Shown here: positions 37,282 through 46,209 of the stretch, piece by piece
Layout of the letters: the number at the start of each line of letters is the position of its first letter
Numbering within the stretch: the first letter of the stretch is position 1
DNA from: Histomonas meleagridis
Lineage: Eukaryota; Parabasalia; Tritrichomonadida; Dientamoebidae
DNA length: 64,000 nucleotides
Assembly: GCA_020186115.1 (NCBI GenBank)
Contig: WSYJ01000134.1
Coordinates: 1-64,000 of the forward strand
Reading direction: 5' to 3'
Position numbers and translations under genes: made by a program
The notes under the pieces: model-generated
Told to the model about the DNA's origin: nothing
The model's input: the letters and a program-made list of their open reading frames with translations, nothing else
Database searches by the model: none

Positions 37282-38383
37282 AATTCTCATCAAGCCACTT
37301 TTTGAAATGAAAAAATTAAAAAAAATAATTTCGTTCACAATTTTCAATTCAATTAAAAATTGCATAATTTTATTGTTTATATAGAAAGTGCCTCTGAAAT
37401 TTCCATACCAGCTCTGCTCATGTCTACTGAAACATATCGAGTATATGCAGAACTTTTCCACCTTCCATGGGCTTTTATGATACAATCATTAACATCTTTT
37501 AGTGAGGCATAATATGCTGCTCCTCTACGAAAACTATGAAATTTATAATTTTGATATTCTTCAACTCCAATCATCCTAAGTACATAAATAAGATGGACTC
37601 TGAGTGTGGATTGAGTTCGAGATTCTATGTGATCATTACTAGAAATTAAGTTTAAATAATTTATAAATCGGAATGGGCTATAATCTGTCTTATTATCATA
37701 AATATATGTAAACGTACCATTCCCGGACTGATCTGTTTTAGCAGTCTGTATGTTTAGTTTTATTAAGTTTTCGCCTTCAATTACAATATCGCTTTTTTTA
37801 AGGTTTAGCGCTTCACTTATTCTGAGAAATGCTGCAAACATTAACAATATCAAGAATATAAACTTTAAATTATCAATATTTGTTGGTGGAAATTTTTCAA
37901 TTATTTTCGAAAACCATTTTGGATCAAACGGTAACTTTGCATTCGGACAAAAACCTGAATATAGTGACCTCCTTATTCCACTCTTAAATATTTTGAATTT
38001 TATTGAATGTGTTAATATTTCCAAGTCATTTTGTTGAAAATAATGTGTAAAACTATTAATGTAAGCTTGTAACGTACAACATTTCATATTCTGATTCTGT
38101 TTAAATATAATGAATGCAACCATTTTGTCATGAGTAATAGGAAATGGTTCTTCGTGTATTAGATTTATCATCACTTTGGCATAAGCATGAATCAGCCTAT
38201 CATATGTACTTTTCGTTCCTGCTGAAACATTTGCGGCTGATATTGTATCAGCTTCAGCAAGTAATTGCTCCATCAATGACATTTTAAATATGATTCATAA
38301 AAAAAACTTAAAAACAATATTGAAAATTGTGAGCGAAATTACTTTTTTTAATTTTTTCATTTCAAAAAGTGTCGATGAGAATT
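37282..38383 (-). mobile_element. Tyrosine-recombinase element with about 65-bp TIRs (1,102 bp)
   Basis: Left end AATTCTCATC... (37,282 to about 37,348) and right end ...GATGAGAATT (about 38,318-38,383) are inverted copies over roughly 65 bp with a few mismatches and one small gap. The only gene inside is a tyrosine recombinase on the minus strand. There is no reverse transcriptase, so it is not DIRS/Ngaro. Cryptons have this gene but usually lack long TIRs. Inserted in the spacer of ankyrin gene A. No clear target duplication seen. Confidence 0.75.
37377..38282 (-). CDS. Tyrosine recombinase (phage-integrase fold), intact
   Basis: A 301-residue protein. The N-terminal SAM-like core-binding domain spans about 1-110 and the catalytic domain 115-295. 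Catalytic set: Arg154 in FLRISEALNLKKSD, Lys182 in the beta-hairpin, His249-x-x-Arg252 in FHSFRRG, His272/Trp275 in AHGRWKS, and the nucleophile Tyr283 (Tyr280 nearby) in AYTRYVSV. The family cuts and rejoins DNA through a 3'-phosphotyrosine without target duplication. Intact, with TIRs close on both sides (the ATG is about 100 bp from the right end), so the element could be active. Resembles Crypton-type and algal/protist recombinases more than phage ones, by texture only. Confidence 0.9.
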   Translation of the reverse strand: MSLMEQLLAEADTISAANVSAGTKSTYDRLIHAYAKVMINLIHEEPFPITHDKMVAFIIFKQNQNMKCCTLQAYINSFTHYFQQNDLEILTHSIKFKIFKSGIRRSLYSGFCPNAKLPFDPKWFSKIIEKFPPTNIDNLKFIFLILLMFAAFLRISEALNLKKSDIVIEGENLIKLNIQTAKTDQSGNGTFTYIYDNKTDYSPFRFINYLNLISSNDHIESRTQSTLRVHLIYVLRMIGVEEYQNYKFHSFRRGAAYYASLKDVNDCIIKAHGRWKSSAYTRYVSVDMSRAGMEISEALSI

Positions 38384-38389
38384 ACACAT

Positions 38390-38450
38390 AATAAAGACAA
38401 CTTTTTAAGACGATGACCAAAGTTCATCGTCTTAAAAAGTTGCCTTTATT
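38390..38450. other. 61-bp hairpin, 27-bp arms, one mismatch
   Basis: Arms 38,390-38,416 and 38,424-38,450 (AATAAAGACAACTTTTTAAG... and its complement) with a 7-nt loop, starting 7 bp beyond the recombinase element. It could be a separate miniature element, part of the recombinase element's end, or a recombination site. Confidence 0.7.
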
Positions 38451-38452
38451 AT

Positions 38453-39857
38453 TTGTGAAATAACATATATAAATATCGAATCATTAGGAGAAATTGTAAA
38501 AAAAAAAATAAATAAACTCCTTTAGCATTTAAATTAATACTTTTTTGTTCAAGAAGAAATTTACAAATATCTGTATAACCTTTTTCAGATGCATTTAAGA
38601 GAGTTAAAAATATTTTGGATAAATTCCAAATGTTACATTGAAATGTTATATCATATGAATAAAATTTGAAACAAATTAACAAACAATATTTTCTTTAAAA
38701 TTATAAAAACATTTATTTTCAAGAAGGTAATAAAAAAGTTCTTTATTCCATGAAATAGTTTCAATTTTCGAAAAATCGATAAGAGGCTGTTGCTTTTCAT
38801 AAAAATATTGTGTAATAAATAGATTACCAGCTTCAATAGATGCACCTATAAGAGAATAATTAATTTTTAATCCATTTGTTTCAAAAAATGATAAAAGTTC
38901 ATAGTTATTGTATAAAATAGATAGCTTTCCTAAGTATGATATTTCAACATAACTTTCAATTTTGTTTTCATAAAGATAATGGAAGACATCATTCCGATGA
39001 AATTCAATTGCTGTTTTATATCCATCTTTAAATGATGAATGATTTTGTTCACATAAATGAATAATTTCAAGATTTCCACCTGCCACAGCATATTTTCCTG
39101 CATTTTCTACATTTGCACCATTCATAAGTAAATATTTAAAACATTCAATTGATCCAAAAAATGCTGCATAATCAATTAATGTTACATTTGGATATTTTTG
39201 ATTAATAAAATCACATTTTTCATAAAGTGATGGTTCAATTATTTGATTAAAATCAAAATCACTTTGAGATGATATTTGTTGAAGTTTTTTTATATCATCA
39301 TTTCGAATTATTTTTGAAATCTCATTTGGATTAACACCTTCTTTAATTAATTTCTTATGTAGTTCCCAATTATTTGCTTTAAGTTTATGAATGTTTTCAC
39401 AAAAATATTTATAAAATTGATTTTCCTTGAAGATAATATATTCATCTTCAGACATATAATGTGCAAAATATGGCGTCTTTTTACACTTTTTTTGATCGAC
39501 AAATCCATTTTCAATCAATCCTTCAAGGAGATAATTTGATTCTTGACTTTCATTTGAGAAGAGAATTTGCACAAAAATATCAAATACAATATTTTCACTT
39601 TCCTTTTTTGTTCCAATTTTTTGTAAATACTTTAGACATAATTTGCTTTGACCTTTTAAAATAAAATATAAATAAATCATTCTACAAACAATGTGGAAGT
39701 ATGAAAATGCAAATTTTGAAGAAAAGTATAACAATGAAGAATCAACAGCTTCTTCAATATTATTTTCATTTAAATCAAAAATGACCTTTTCAAGGTTATG
39801 CAGATTTTGAAGATTTTCACTAAATTTGGCTGCTGTATTGCTTTGATTTCCACCCAT
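38453..39857 (-). pseudogene. 5' exon of ankyrin gene A with possible N-myristoylation signal
   Basis: The frame from the ATG at 39,857 (MGGNQSNTAAKF) to 38,676 codes 394 residues. It begins with a long helical region of the kind that precedes ankyrin repeats in many trichomonad proteins, then ankyrin units (NVTLIDYAAFFGSIECFKYL, NAGKYAVAGGNLEIIHLCEQ). Gly2 and Ser6 fit an N-myristoylation signal. Past the stop a spacer and a further unit (LTLLNASEKGYTDICKFLLE) follow. A paralog with the same plan is gene B at 49.3-51.1 kb. The exon alone could still give a protein. Confidence 0.7.
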
Positions 39858-40264
39858 TAACTCTTGAAAAACAATAAGAAAGTATAACGTGCAATAATTC
39901 AAAATTAAACTAAAATGGTCGGTTATTTAGTTTTTGAAGCTCAGAAAAAAATGCCAAGAACCAAAGAAAAAATCAAATTTTGTGCGCAATTTGATCGACA
40001 TTTGATTTGAACACACCGATTCATGTTAACTGACAGTTTTCGACCAAACAAACAAATTCAACTTTTTCAGATGGAAGCAGCTGGGGTTTGCTGTGACTTA
40101 TTGAAAATTTCTTTTCTAGGAATTTTCTGTTTTTTTGGAACATAACATGTGCTCGTTCACTTGAGTTTTCTTATTTTTAAAGAAGTAGTTTCTCATTTGA
40201 TATATATTCAAAAAAGTGATGATAATTTTATTTTTTTGGTTTAAATAATCTTATTTAAAAATAC
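39858..40264. other. Intergenic DNA
   Basis: Between ankyrin gene A and the gene ending at 40,265. Contains a GGTCGGTTATT sequence near 39,917, a weak form of the host promoter box. No gene seen. Confidence 0.4.
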
Positions 40265-40717
40265 TTAGTTTGCATTTTCGTCAGGATCATGTAAAACAAC
40301 ATAATCAAGAAATGGTGAAATTGCGGCAAAATTTTCATCGAACCACTTTATAAGCACCGTCTTCCTTCGTTTTGCATCTCGGTCCAGTTTAATGTTTGCG
40401 TGGTTTGCTAAAACTGTTGCAATGCTAACTAGTTCAGGTTGTTTAATATTGACGCCAAATCTCCTGGTAATTTCTTTCCATACAGGGCTTCCTTTGGGGT
40501 CAAATCCAGAAAGCCTTCCATTTATTCTTTTTTTCTCGGCGTTACTTTGGGAATTTGGATTCATGTAAGCATCAAAAGTAGGATTTACAATCTCAGGATG
40601 CTGAGACAATATCTCATTTATTTGGTATAATGTTTGATTTGTTTCTGGAGTCTCAGTTAATCCTTCTTGTTTGGGGATGGTTTCTTCATTCATGTTTCGA
40701 TAATAAAAGCCCGCCAA
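40265..40717 (-). CDS. 150-residue basic protein, unknown
   Basis: The N-terminal 60 residues are polar and disordered. The C-terminal part is helical and basic, with RRFGVNIKQPELVSIATVL and RDAKRRKTVLIKWFDENF. The last block, a basic helix with a WF core, resembles a DNA-binding helix of a homeodomain- or HMG-like fold, but no family can be named. A TAACGGTTA box is 25 bp before the ATG and is shared with the divergent gene at 40,800. Likely a nuclear protein by composition; this is weak inference. Confidence 0.65.
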   Translation of the reverse strand: MAGFYYRNMNEETIPKQEGLTETPETNQTLYQINEILSQHPEIVNPTFDAYMNPNSQSNAEKKRINGRLSGFDPKGSPVWKEITRRFGVNIKQPELVSIATVLANHANIKLDRDAKRRKTVLIKWFDENFAAISPFLDYVVLHDPDENAN

Positions 40718-40741
40718 GTTTTTCTGAAAAGTTCTGTTTTT

Positions 40742-40750
40742 TAACGGTTA
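40742..40750. promoter_or_regulatory. TAACGGTTA box in a divergent promoter
   Basis: Lies 25 bp from the start at 40,717 (minus) and 50 bp from the start at 40,800 (plus). A clear palindromic-sense match to the recurring Myb-core-like box. Confidence 0.5.
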
Positions 40751-40799
40751 TGGGTGATTACAGAGGCGGAAAAAGACGTTTAATTTATAGGAAGGAAAA

Positions 40800-41723
40800 A
40801 TGAAACAAAAAAATTTGGAAAATCAAATAAAACAAAAAACAAAATTGTTAATTGAAGCAAAAACTAGATACAATAGATTAGTTCGAGACGTTGAAAAAGA
40901 ATTAAAAGATAAAATTGATAATTTAAAAAATCCATATGTCCATGTTTCATTAGATCTTGCCAGTAAAGTATTAAACGCATTGAACAACGATCTATCAATG
41001 CTTCCAGATTCCATTCAAGATCTTCAAAGAATTTTAGCACTTACAAAAGAAGAAGCAATCGAAAATAATTCAGACACATTGCAACCCTTAAAATCACCAA
41101 TTGGTAGTGACTCAGATTTCCATATTTCAAATGATTCAATTGATAAAAACGTTTTACCAATTCAAAGCAAGCAAATCGATAATACAAGCTCAGATGCAGA
41201 TTATATGGACATCACTCAAAATGAAAGTGAAGATGATGTTTTACAAAGTAGTATTTCTTTAAGTGAGTCTCCAATAATTAAATCTAAAGAACAAAAAAGT
41301 TCTTCTAAAAGTCGCTTTTCTACAACCAGCAACAACAAGCTTTCTAATGTTTCAATCGATAAACAAAATCAAAGCATTAAATCTGATTTAGAAGAAAAAA
41401 GTGAAAACATTTTACAATTATCAAGTGATTTACAAAGTAACAAAGTATCAAGCGAAGGAAGCGATGCTATAATTGATGAATATGTTTTTGATCAAAGTGA
41501 TAATTTTTCAGAACTTAACTTCGAATCTGATGAAAACAAACTTCAAACAGAAAATGAAGATTTAGAGATCTTAAATGAAGAAGAAGACTTTTCAGATATT
41601 GACTTTTCTGTTTCAAGTGGAGAAACACCCGACTTGAAAGGCATATCCCTTGATGTAGATCAATATCTAAATCAATTTGAACCGAAGGAAACAATTGACA
41701 TTGATGAGTTTGTTTCAAATTAA
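40800..41723 (+). CDS. Coiled-coil and acidic Ser-rich disordered protein
   Basis: A 307-residue protein. The first 60 residues are a basic coiled coil (NQIKQKTKLLIEAKTRYNRL); the rest is disordered, rich in Ser, Asp and Glu with many possible CK2-type sites (SESPIIKSKEQKSSSK, EEEDFSDIDFSVSSGE). No catalytic or membrane segment. Divergent partner of the gene at 40,265. Composition fits a regulated scaffold or nuclear factor, but the family is unknown. Confidence 0.7.
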   Translation: MKQKNLENQIKQKTKLLIEAKTRYNRLVRDVEKELKDKIDNLKNPYVHVSLDLASKVLNALNNDLSMLPDSIQDLQRILALTKEEAIENNSDTLQPLKSPIGSDSDFHISNDSIDKNVLPIQSKQIDNTSSDADYMDITQNESEDDVLQSSISLSESPIIKSKEQKSSSKSRFSTTSNNKLSNVSIDKQNQSIKSDLEEKSENILQLSSDLQSNKVSSEGSDAIIDEYVFDQSDNFSELNFESDENKLQTENEDLEILNEEEDFSDIDFSVSSGETPDLKGISLDVDQYLNQFEPKETIDIDEFVSN

Positions 41724-41878
41724 AAATATATTGTTTTTTTTAAAAATTTTGTAAAAAATCTTTATGATTGAAAAACAACTTTAGTTCATAAACAAATGTA
41801 TTTTTTAATTTTGCTTGTGACAAAATATAAAAACGAAGGTAAAACCGAAACAAAAAATAATGGCGATCATCTATCATT

Positions 41879-41924
41879 AACCGTTTATTTCACAATATTG
41901 ATAGAACGATAAAACATAACCGCC
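41879..41924 (+). promoter_or_regulatory. AACCGTTTA and TAACCGCC boxes before the CLU gene
   Basis: AACCGTTTA at 41,879-41,887 and TAACCGCC at 41,917-41,924, 81 and 44 bp before the ATG at 41,968. Confidence 0.4.
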
Positions 41925-41967
41925 ATTTTTGAGATAGCCCTTACAAAAATTTTTGCTTCACCTAGCC

Positions 41968-44928
41968 ATGCAACCACAGAACGAATCAAATTCAAACCCA
42001 ATAAAGGTGTCGATTTGTGCCCCAGGTATAGAGCCTGTGAAATTTACTATGTCTTCGCCAGATATTTCTGTAATTCTTTCAGTTATTAATAATAGTTCTG
42101 AATTATGTTACTTTACTAATTTTGAACTTGCAACAAAATCTGGTATAGCACCTGAAGGAGGGTTTGACCTTTCTAAAGATATTGTTAACAACGAACTAGT
42201 AATTCATATCAGAGTTCTTCCATACAATGAATTGAGTGTTGTCCAACATGTCCAACAACTTTGTCGCATAATTTTTACATTAACATCAAGGAATTCATAT
42301 ACAGATTGTAGTCAATCAATTGTTGGTTGGCTCATACGAAAGTTCCAAAACAAGTATCCAACAGTCGAAGAAATTGATGGCTTTTATCCCGAAGGGTTAT
42401 CCAAGACATACATTTCACGTCTTATTAAATTCATTGATTATGATACGACAAGTTTAACTACAGTTGAAAGATTGAGTGGTCTAATTTTAAAACTAAAAGT
42501 CACAACAACAGAAAAGAAAGATTTTATTATTTACGCAGACAAAGATGGTTTCTTTACCCAAGATTCAAAACATTATATTGCACTTCATCAACTTTTATGT
42601 CAAATATCTAAGAGCTACAATAGTAATAGTGAGCTCATTTTTGAAAAATGGTGTTCGCTTATGACAATGGAGAAGCTTCCATTTTCGCCGATAGAAAAAC
42701 CGCAAATATTTTCACCGGTTTACATCAAAGGTGACAAACCAAAAATTTTTCCACAACTTGAAATCTTTAAAGTTTCACAAAGCCAAGACTTTTTATGTTC
42801 ACTAGATGATGCAGTTGATGGTGCTGAAGAAGAAAGTCTGAATTATTCCTATATTAAATCCATCGAAAATAGCTATATTAAACGAAAGATATTTGAAGGT
42901 ATTTCACTTATAAAACGAGGCTACATCAATCCAATTACTGATTCTAATAATTATCTTTATTATGATTTATTTATAACGAGACTTTCCGACCTATCGAATT
43001 TCTATGAAAACAAAGGCGGAATTGAATCGGCCGATAGAACGATACAGAACGAAGTCCGAATTTATTCAGATTTAACAAACATTGAAAATTCACAAATTAG
43101 AGTTACTAGAACGTTTATAGTTGATTACTTTACAGAACGTTGGAATGTCCAATGTTTAATTCCAGGGCTAATTAATCATAGCGCAACTATTACATATGGG
43201 TTTAAGCCAGAAAACAAAGAAGAGTTTGTAACTGATGAACGATTTGTTGAATTTTTTGATAAACATTCGAAAGAATTAAATATATCCGAAAGTTATGTTA
43301 AATATTATGATAAACCAATAAAAAGTTCGAGTGAAGTTAATGGAGTTATAGGTAGTGATGGAAAGTTATATTTAATTGATATGCATCGAACAACACCACG
43401 CGATGCGAACTTTCCAGATCCTGTTAAGCATCATGGATATTTAATACGCCGAGAAGCCATTCGATTATTTGAGATATATAAAGCGCTTGAACAAAACTCG
43501 AAAGTGTTAATTGAACTTGGCGGCTCTAAAGAGTTACAATATCATCATAAAGATCCGAATGCCAGTAAAGAAGAAAAGGAAAAACTCGAACAAAAAATCC
43601 AAGAAATCATTGATAATCGGGAAACAATATTATATGACATTAATGCATTAACAATTGATTCAAAAACGACTGAAATACCAAAGAACATATTGGAAATATC
43701 GGAGTTTATTATTAATGTATCAATTCCACGTTTTGTTAATGAGTTTCTTACAAGTAAAGTGTTTATAATGGATGGGCAACATATCGTTGATGAAATGCAT
43801 AATCATGGAATTAATGCACGTTATTTAGGCAAAGTGAATGAATATTTGAACAAATCAAATTCTCCAATTAAAGATATAATTAATGTAATCATTGAAAGCG
43901 AAATGATTTCAAGATCATTTAAAGTATATGTACGAAGAAAGCAATCTTCACTTGATGAATTTTTAATATTATTAAATGATTTACTTGGATTTAATGAAAC
44001 ATCCGATGAAACTTTTAATATAATTCGAAGGAAATCCGAAGAAAAGTTTAATTGGAAACCTTCCAAACCAAATGCATCACAACGTACACTTATAATCCGA
44101 AGTATACTTAAAGCATTTGGTATTACAATTATTTCACGTAATTTTGATACGAAACCAATCGAAAAATCCGATATAATTGCAATCACTCCATGCGTTAAAT
44201 ATACGTCTAAAAATGATCAACAAATACAAAATTATATTAACTTCGCTATAACATTTTATAACAATGGTAACATTGAACAATCTTATCAACTTTTTAATGT
44301 CGCTGCACAACTTGGCGAACAATCACTTCATACATTTGATCCATTATTATCGATAATATATTTCTATCTTTCAATGATTGAGTTGACTCAAAAGAATTAT
44401 GAATTAGCACAAAGAGAATGTGTTAAATCGTTGTTAATATTAGAGCGTTATTATGATCAAACGCATCCTGAAATTATTATAAGATATTCACTTATGGCTG
44501 ATATCATGAAGGCTATGGGTAATTCTCATTTAGCATTTGCATTTGCTGCAAGAGCTGCTTTACTTTCATATTTGTTATGCCCGTTTTATCAATGGGCACC
44601 TTCTGCATTATTATTGGCAATAGAAAATATCATCGCAACAGAGCCAAAAATCGCAATAATTTATCTGCAAAAGGCTTTGGAAATGTCTGAGACAACTAAA
44701 GTAACAAATGAGTTTAAGGCGCAAATATTACATTTGATGGCAATCGCTTCGTTTAATGATAAAAATGAATTGAAGAAAACTGCAGTGTATTTGGAAAGGG
44801 CACTTGAAATGGATCCGGAAAACGAAGAAATTAAAAAGTCATTGACGTATGTGAAGGAAGAATTAAAGAGACCAATCGCTAAGAATGTGAGTAATAATAA
44901 AAATAAAAACAAAGGAAGAAAAAAATAA
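41968..44928 (+). CDS. CLU1: CLU (clustered mitochondria) family protein
   Basis: The ATG at 41,968 (MQPQNESNSN) gives 986 residues. The N-terminal ubiquitin-like/CLU-N region is about 1-150. The central CLU domain has the signature segment EVNGVIGSDGKLYLIDMHR and TTPRDANFPDP near residues 460-490. The C-terminal half carries several TPR-like helical pairs (AITFYNNGNIEQSYQLFN, VKSLLILERYYDQTHPE). CLU proteins bind mRNAs for organelle proteins and affect mitochondrial distribution. Its presence in an organism with hydrogenosomes is of interest. Somewhat shorter than the 1,200-1,400 residues usual for fungal or animal CLU. Cytosolic. Confidence 0.88.
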   Translation: MQPQNESNSNPIKVSICAPGIEPVKFTMSSPDISVILSVINNSSELCYFTNFELATKSGIAPEGGFDLSKDIVNNELVIHIRVLPYNELSVVQHVQQLCRIIFTLTSRNSYTDCSQSIVGWLIRKFQNKYPTVEEIDGFYPEGLSKTYISRLIKFIDYDTTSLTTVERLSGLILKLKVTTTEKKDFIIYADKDGFFTQDSKHYIALHQLLCQISKSYNSNSELIFEKWCSLMTMEKLPFSPIEKPQIFSPVYIKGDKPKIFPQLEIFKVSQSQDFLCSLDDAVDGAEEESLNYSYIKSIENSYIKRKIFEGISLIKRGYINPITDSNNYLYYDLFITRLSDLSNFYENKGGIESADRTIQNEVRIYSDLTNIENSQIRVTRTFIVDYFTERWNVQCLIPGLINHSATITYGFKPENKEEFVTDERFVEFFDKHSKELNISESYVKYYDKPIKSSSEVNGVIGSDGKLYLIDMHRTTPRDANFPDPVKHHGYLIRREAIRLFEIYKALEQNSKVLIELGGSKELQYHHKDPNASKEEKEKLEQKIQEIIDNRETILYDINALTIDSKTTEIPKNILEISEFIINVSIPRFVNEFLTSKVFIMDGQHIVDEMHNHGINARYLGKVNEYLNKSNSPIKDIINVIIESEMISRSFKVYVRRKQSSLDEFLILLNDLLGFNETSDETFNIIRRKSEEKFNWKPSKPNASQRTLIIRSILKAFGITIISRNFDTKPIEKSDIIAITPCVKYTSKNDQQIQNYINFAITFYNNGNIEQSYQLFNVAAQLGEQSLHTFDPLLSIIYFYLSMIELTQKNYELAQRECVKSLLILERYYDQTHPEIIIRYSLMADIMKAMGNSHLAFAFAARAALLSYLLCPFYQWAPSALLLAIENIIATEPKIAIIYLQKALEMSETTKVTNEFKAQILHLMAIASFNDKNELKKTAVYLERALEMDPENEEIKKSLTYVKEELKRPIAKNVSNNKNKNKGRKK

Positions 44929-45316
44929 AATGTTAATATGCAATAGAGACCAAAACTAAATAATAAAATTCATACTAAATGAAAAAACTTTTTGACTTTC
45001 TTAAATTTGTTGAATTTTAGCATAAATTCTCAATTTCTTTGTAATGAGGTGCAATGTGCGTAACGAAAATATCAAATTAATCAAATGTATTCTCTAAAAT
45101 TGGATTATTATCATTTAGGAAGTGATTTCAGTTCAATCATAATGAATAATTACAAATAAAAGAAAAACATTTGTTTTATATTGCACAATAATATGACATA
45201 ACTATTTTCACAATTATATAATTCAAACTGTAAAACAAACAAAAGGAAGAAAACCAAAAACGCGCAAATGTACAACAAACAAAATCAAATGAATAAGGAT
45301 TCGGTTTATAAAAAAC
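44929..45316. other. Intergenic DNA between convergent genes
   Basis: Lies between the CLU stop and the stop of the minus-strand UBX gene. No gene. AATAAA-like A-rich runs suit 3' processing from both sides. Confidence 0.4.
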
Positions 45317-45898
45317 TTAGCTCAACATGCAATTGATGTTAGCCATTTTGAGGCCTGCGGATTCAACAGATGCAGCATCATCAGTGAGAGTCTTTCCAAG
45401 TGAAACTAAAGTGATTGTTTTCTCAGCTGAACTTGGAACATTTTCTATGATGTAAGATTTGATGTCTCTGATTGTTGCTGACATGTTAACAGAAAGAATA
45501 AGATTTTGATTATTTCCAAATGAAAGCCTAATTCTAGTCTTAGGCTCTCCAGGTGTGGAATAATCGGTTTTAACTGGCTTTATTTGCGCTTGCGCTTGTG
45601 TTTGCGTTGTTTGGCTTCCAAGTGTATGTGCAGTTCCAGTAAATGATGGTGCTGGTTTTTGAACTGGTTGAACTTTCATTGGAGGTTCTTCAGCTCCCTC
45701 AGCTCCTGGCGCGATAACAGCAACGCCTGATTTTGAACCACCGGCATAGTAAGTATTGTATTTTTTAGATTTTTCATTGTGGTAAGCTATTGCAGCCTTT
45801 TCAAGATCGTCGCCATTTTGGATAAGGTATATTTGTTGAGTTCCTTTTGGTTCTTGAAGGAATTCTGCAATCCAAATTTGCTTATCGGTATCGGACAT
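45317..45898 (-). CDS. UBX-domain protein, p97/Cdc48 adaptor
   Basis: A 193-residue protein. The last 80 residues form a UBX domain (PKTRIRLSFGNNQNLILSVN, IRDIKSYIIENVP, and a final SAGLKMANINCML strand), the ubiquitin-like fold that docks on the N-domain of the AAA ATPase p97. The middle has a Gly/Pro/Gln linker. No SEP or UBA domain can be made out, so it is a reduced p47/Shp1-like protein. The start at 45,898 is 12 bp from an ACGACCGTTTA box. Role: recruiting p97 to ubiquitinated or membrane-fusion targets. Confidence 0.82.
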   Translation of the reverse strand: MSDTDKQIWIAEFLQEPKGTQQIYLIQNGDDLEKAAIAYHNEKSKKYNTYYAGGSKSGVAVIAPGAEGAEEPPMKVQPVQKPAPSFTGTAHTLGSQTTQTQAQAQIKPVKTDYSTPGEPKTRIRLSFGNNQNLILSVNMSATIRDIKSYIIENVPSSAEKTITLVSLGKTLTDDAASVESAGLKMANINCMLS

Positions 45899-45909
45899 TT
45901 ATAAAAATG

Positions 45910-45920
45910 ACGACCGTTTA
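45910..45920 (-). promoter_or_regulatory. ACGACCGTTTA box before the UBX gene
   Basis: Twelve bases upstream of the start codon at 45,898 (minus strand). Same core as at 30,259-30,270. Confidence 0.45.
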
Positions 45921-46209
45921 TTAACAAAACTTTGAAGATGCGATCTTTAAAATATTAAGATGAACCAACTTTTATCAATCATAACATCTATGTATATAGA
46001 TTATTACTTTTTAATAGAGTGTTTATGGTAAAATTTAAGTAAACAATTATTTTAATGTCAATTTCAATTTCTCCTTTTTTTGATATTTTTTTCGATTTTA
46101 TGTTTTTTTTAAAAAAAATGTGTTTTTGGTTTTAAAATAATTCTCATCCTTAGAATATTTTTTTTTGCCCAGAAAAATAAAACGCTTAGATGAAAGCGTA
46201 CGTTAATTA

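Larger units (their letters stand above)
33194..39857 (-). pseudogene. Ankyrin-repeat gene A, split by two insertions
   Basis: One ankyrin gene appears to run from the ATG at 39,857 to the stop at 33,194. Its pieces are the N-terminal helical/ankyrin exon (38,676-39,857), one ankyrin unit (about 38,516-38,610), seven units (about 36,150-37,265) and a last unit (33,194-33,278). Units are separated by conserved 85-90 bp AT-rich spacers. A tyrosine-recombinase element (37,282-38,383) and a CRESS-like block (33,284-36,086) interrupt it. Removing the CRESS-like block and one AATTT restores the spacer core seen between the other units. That the parts belong to a single gene is inferred from strand, order and this restoration. 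Confidence 0.65.
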
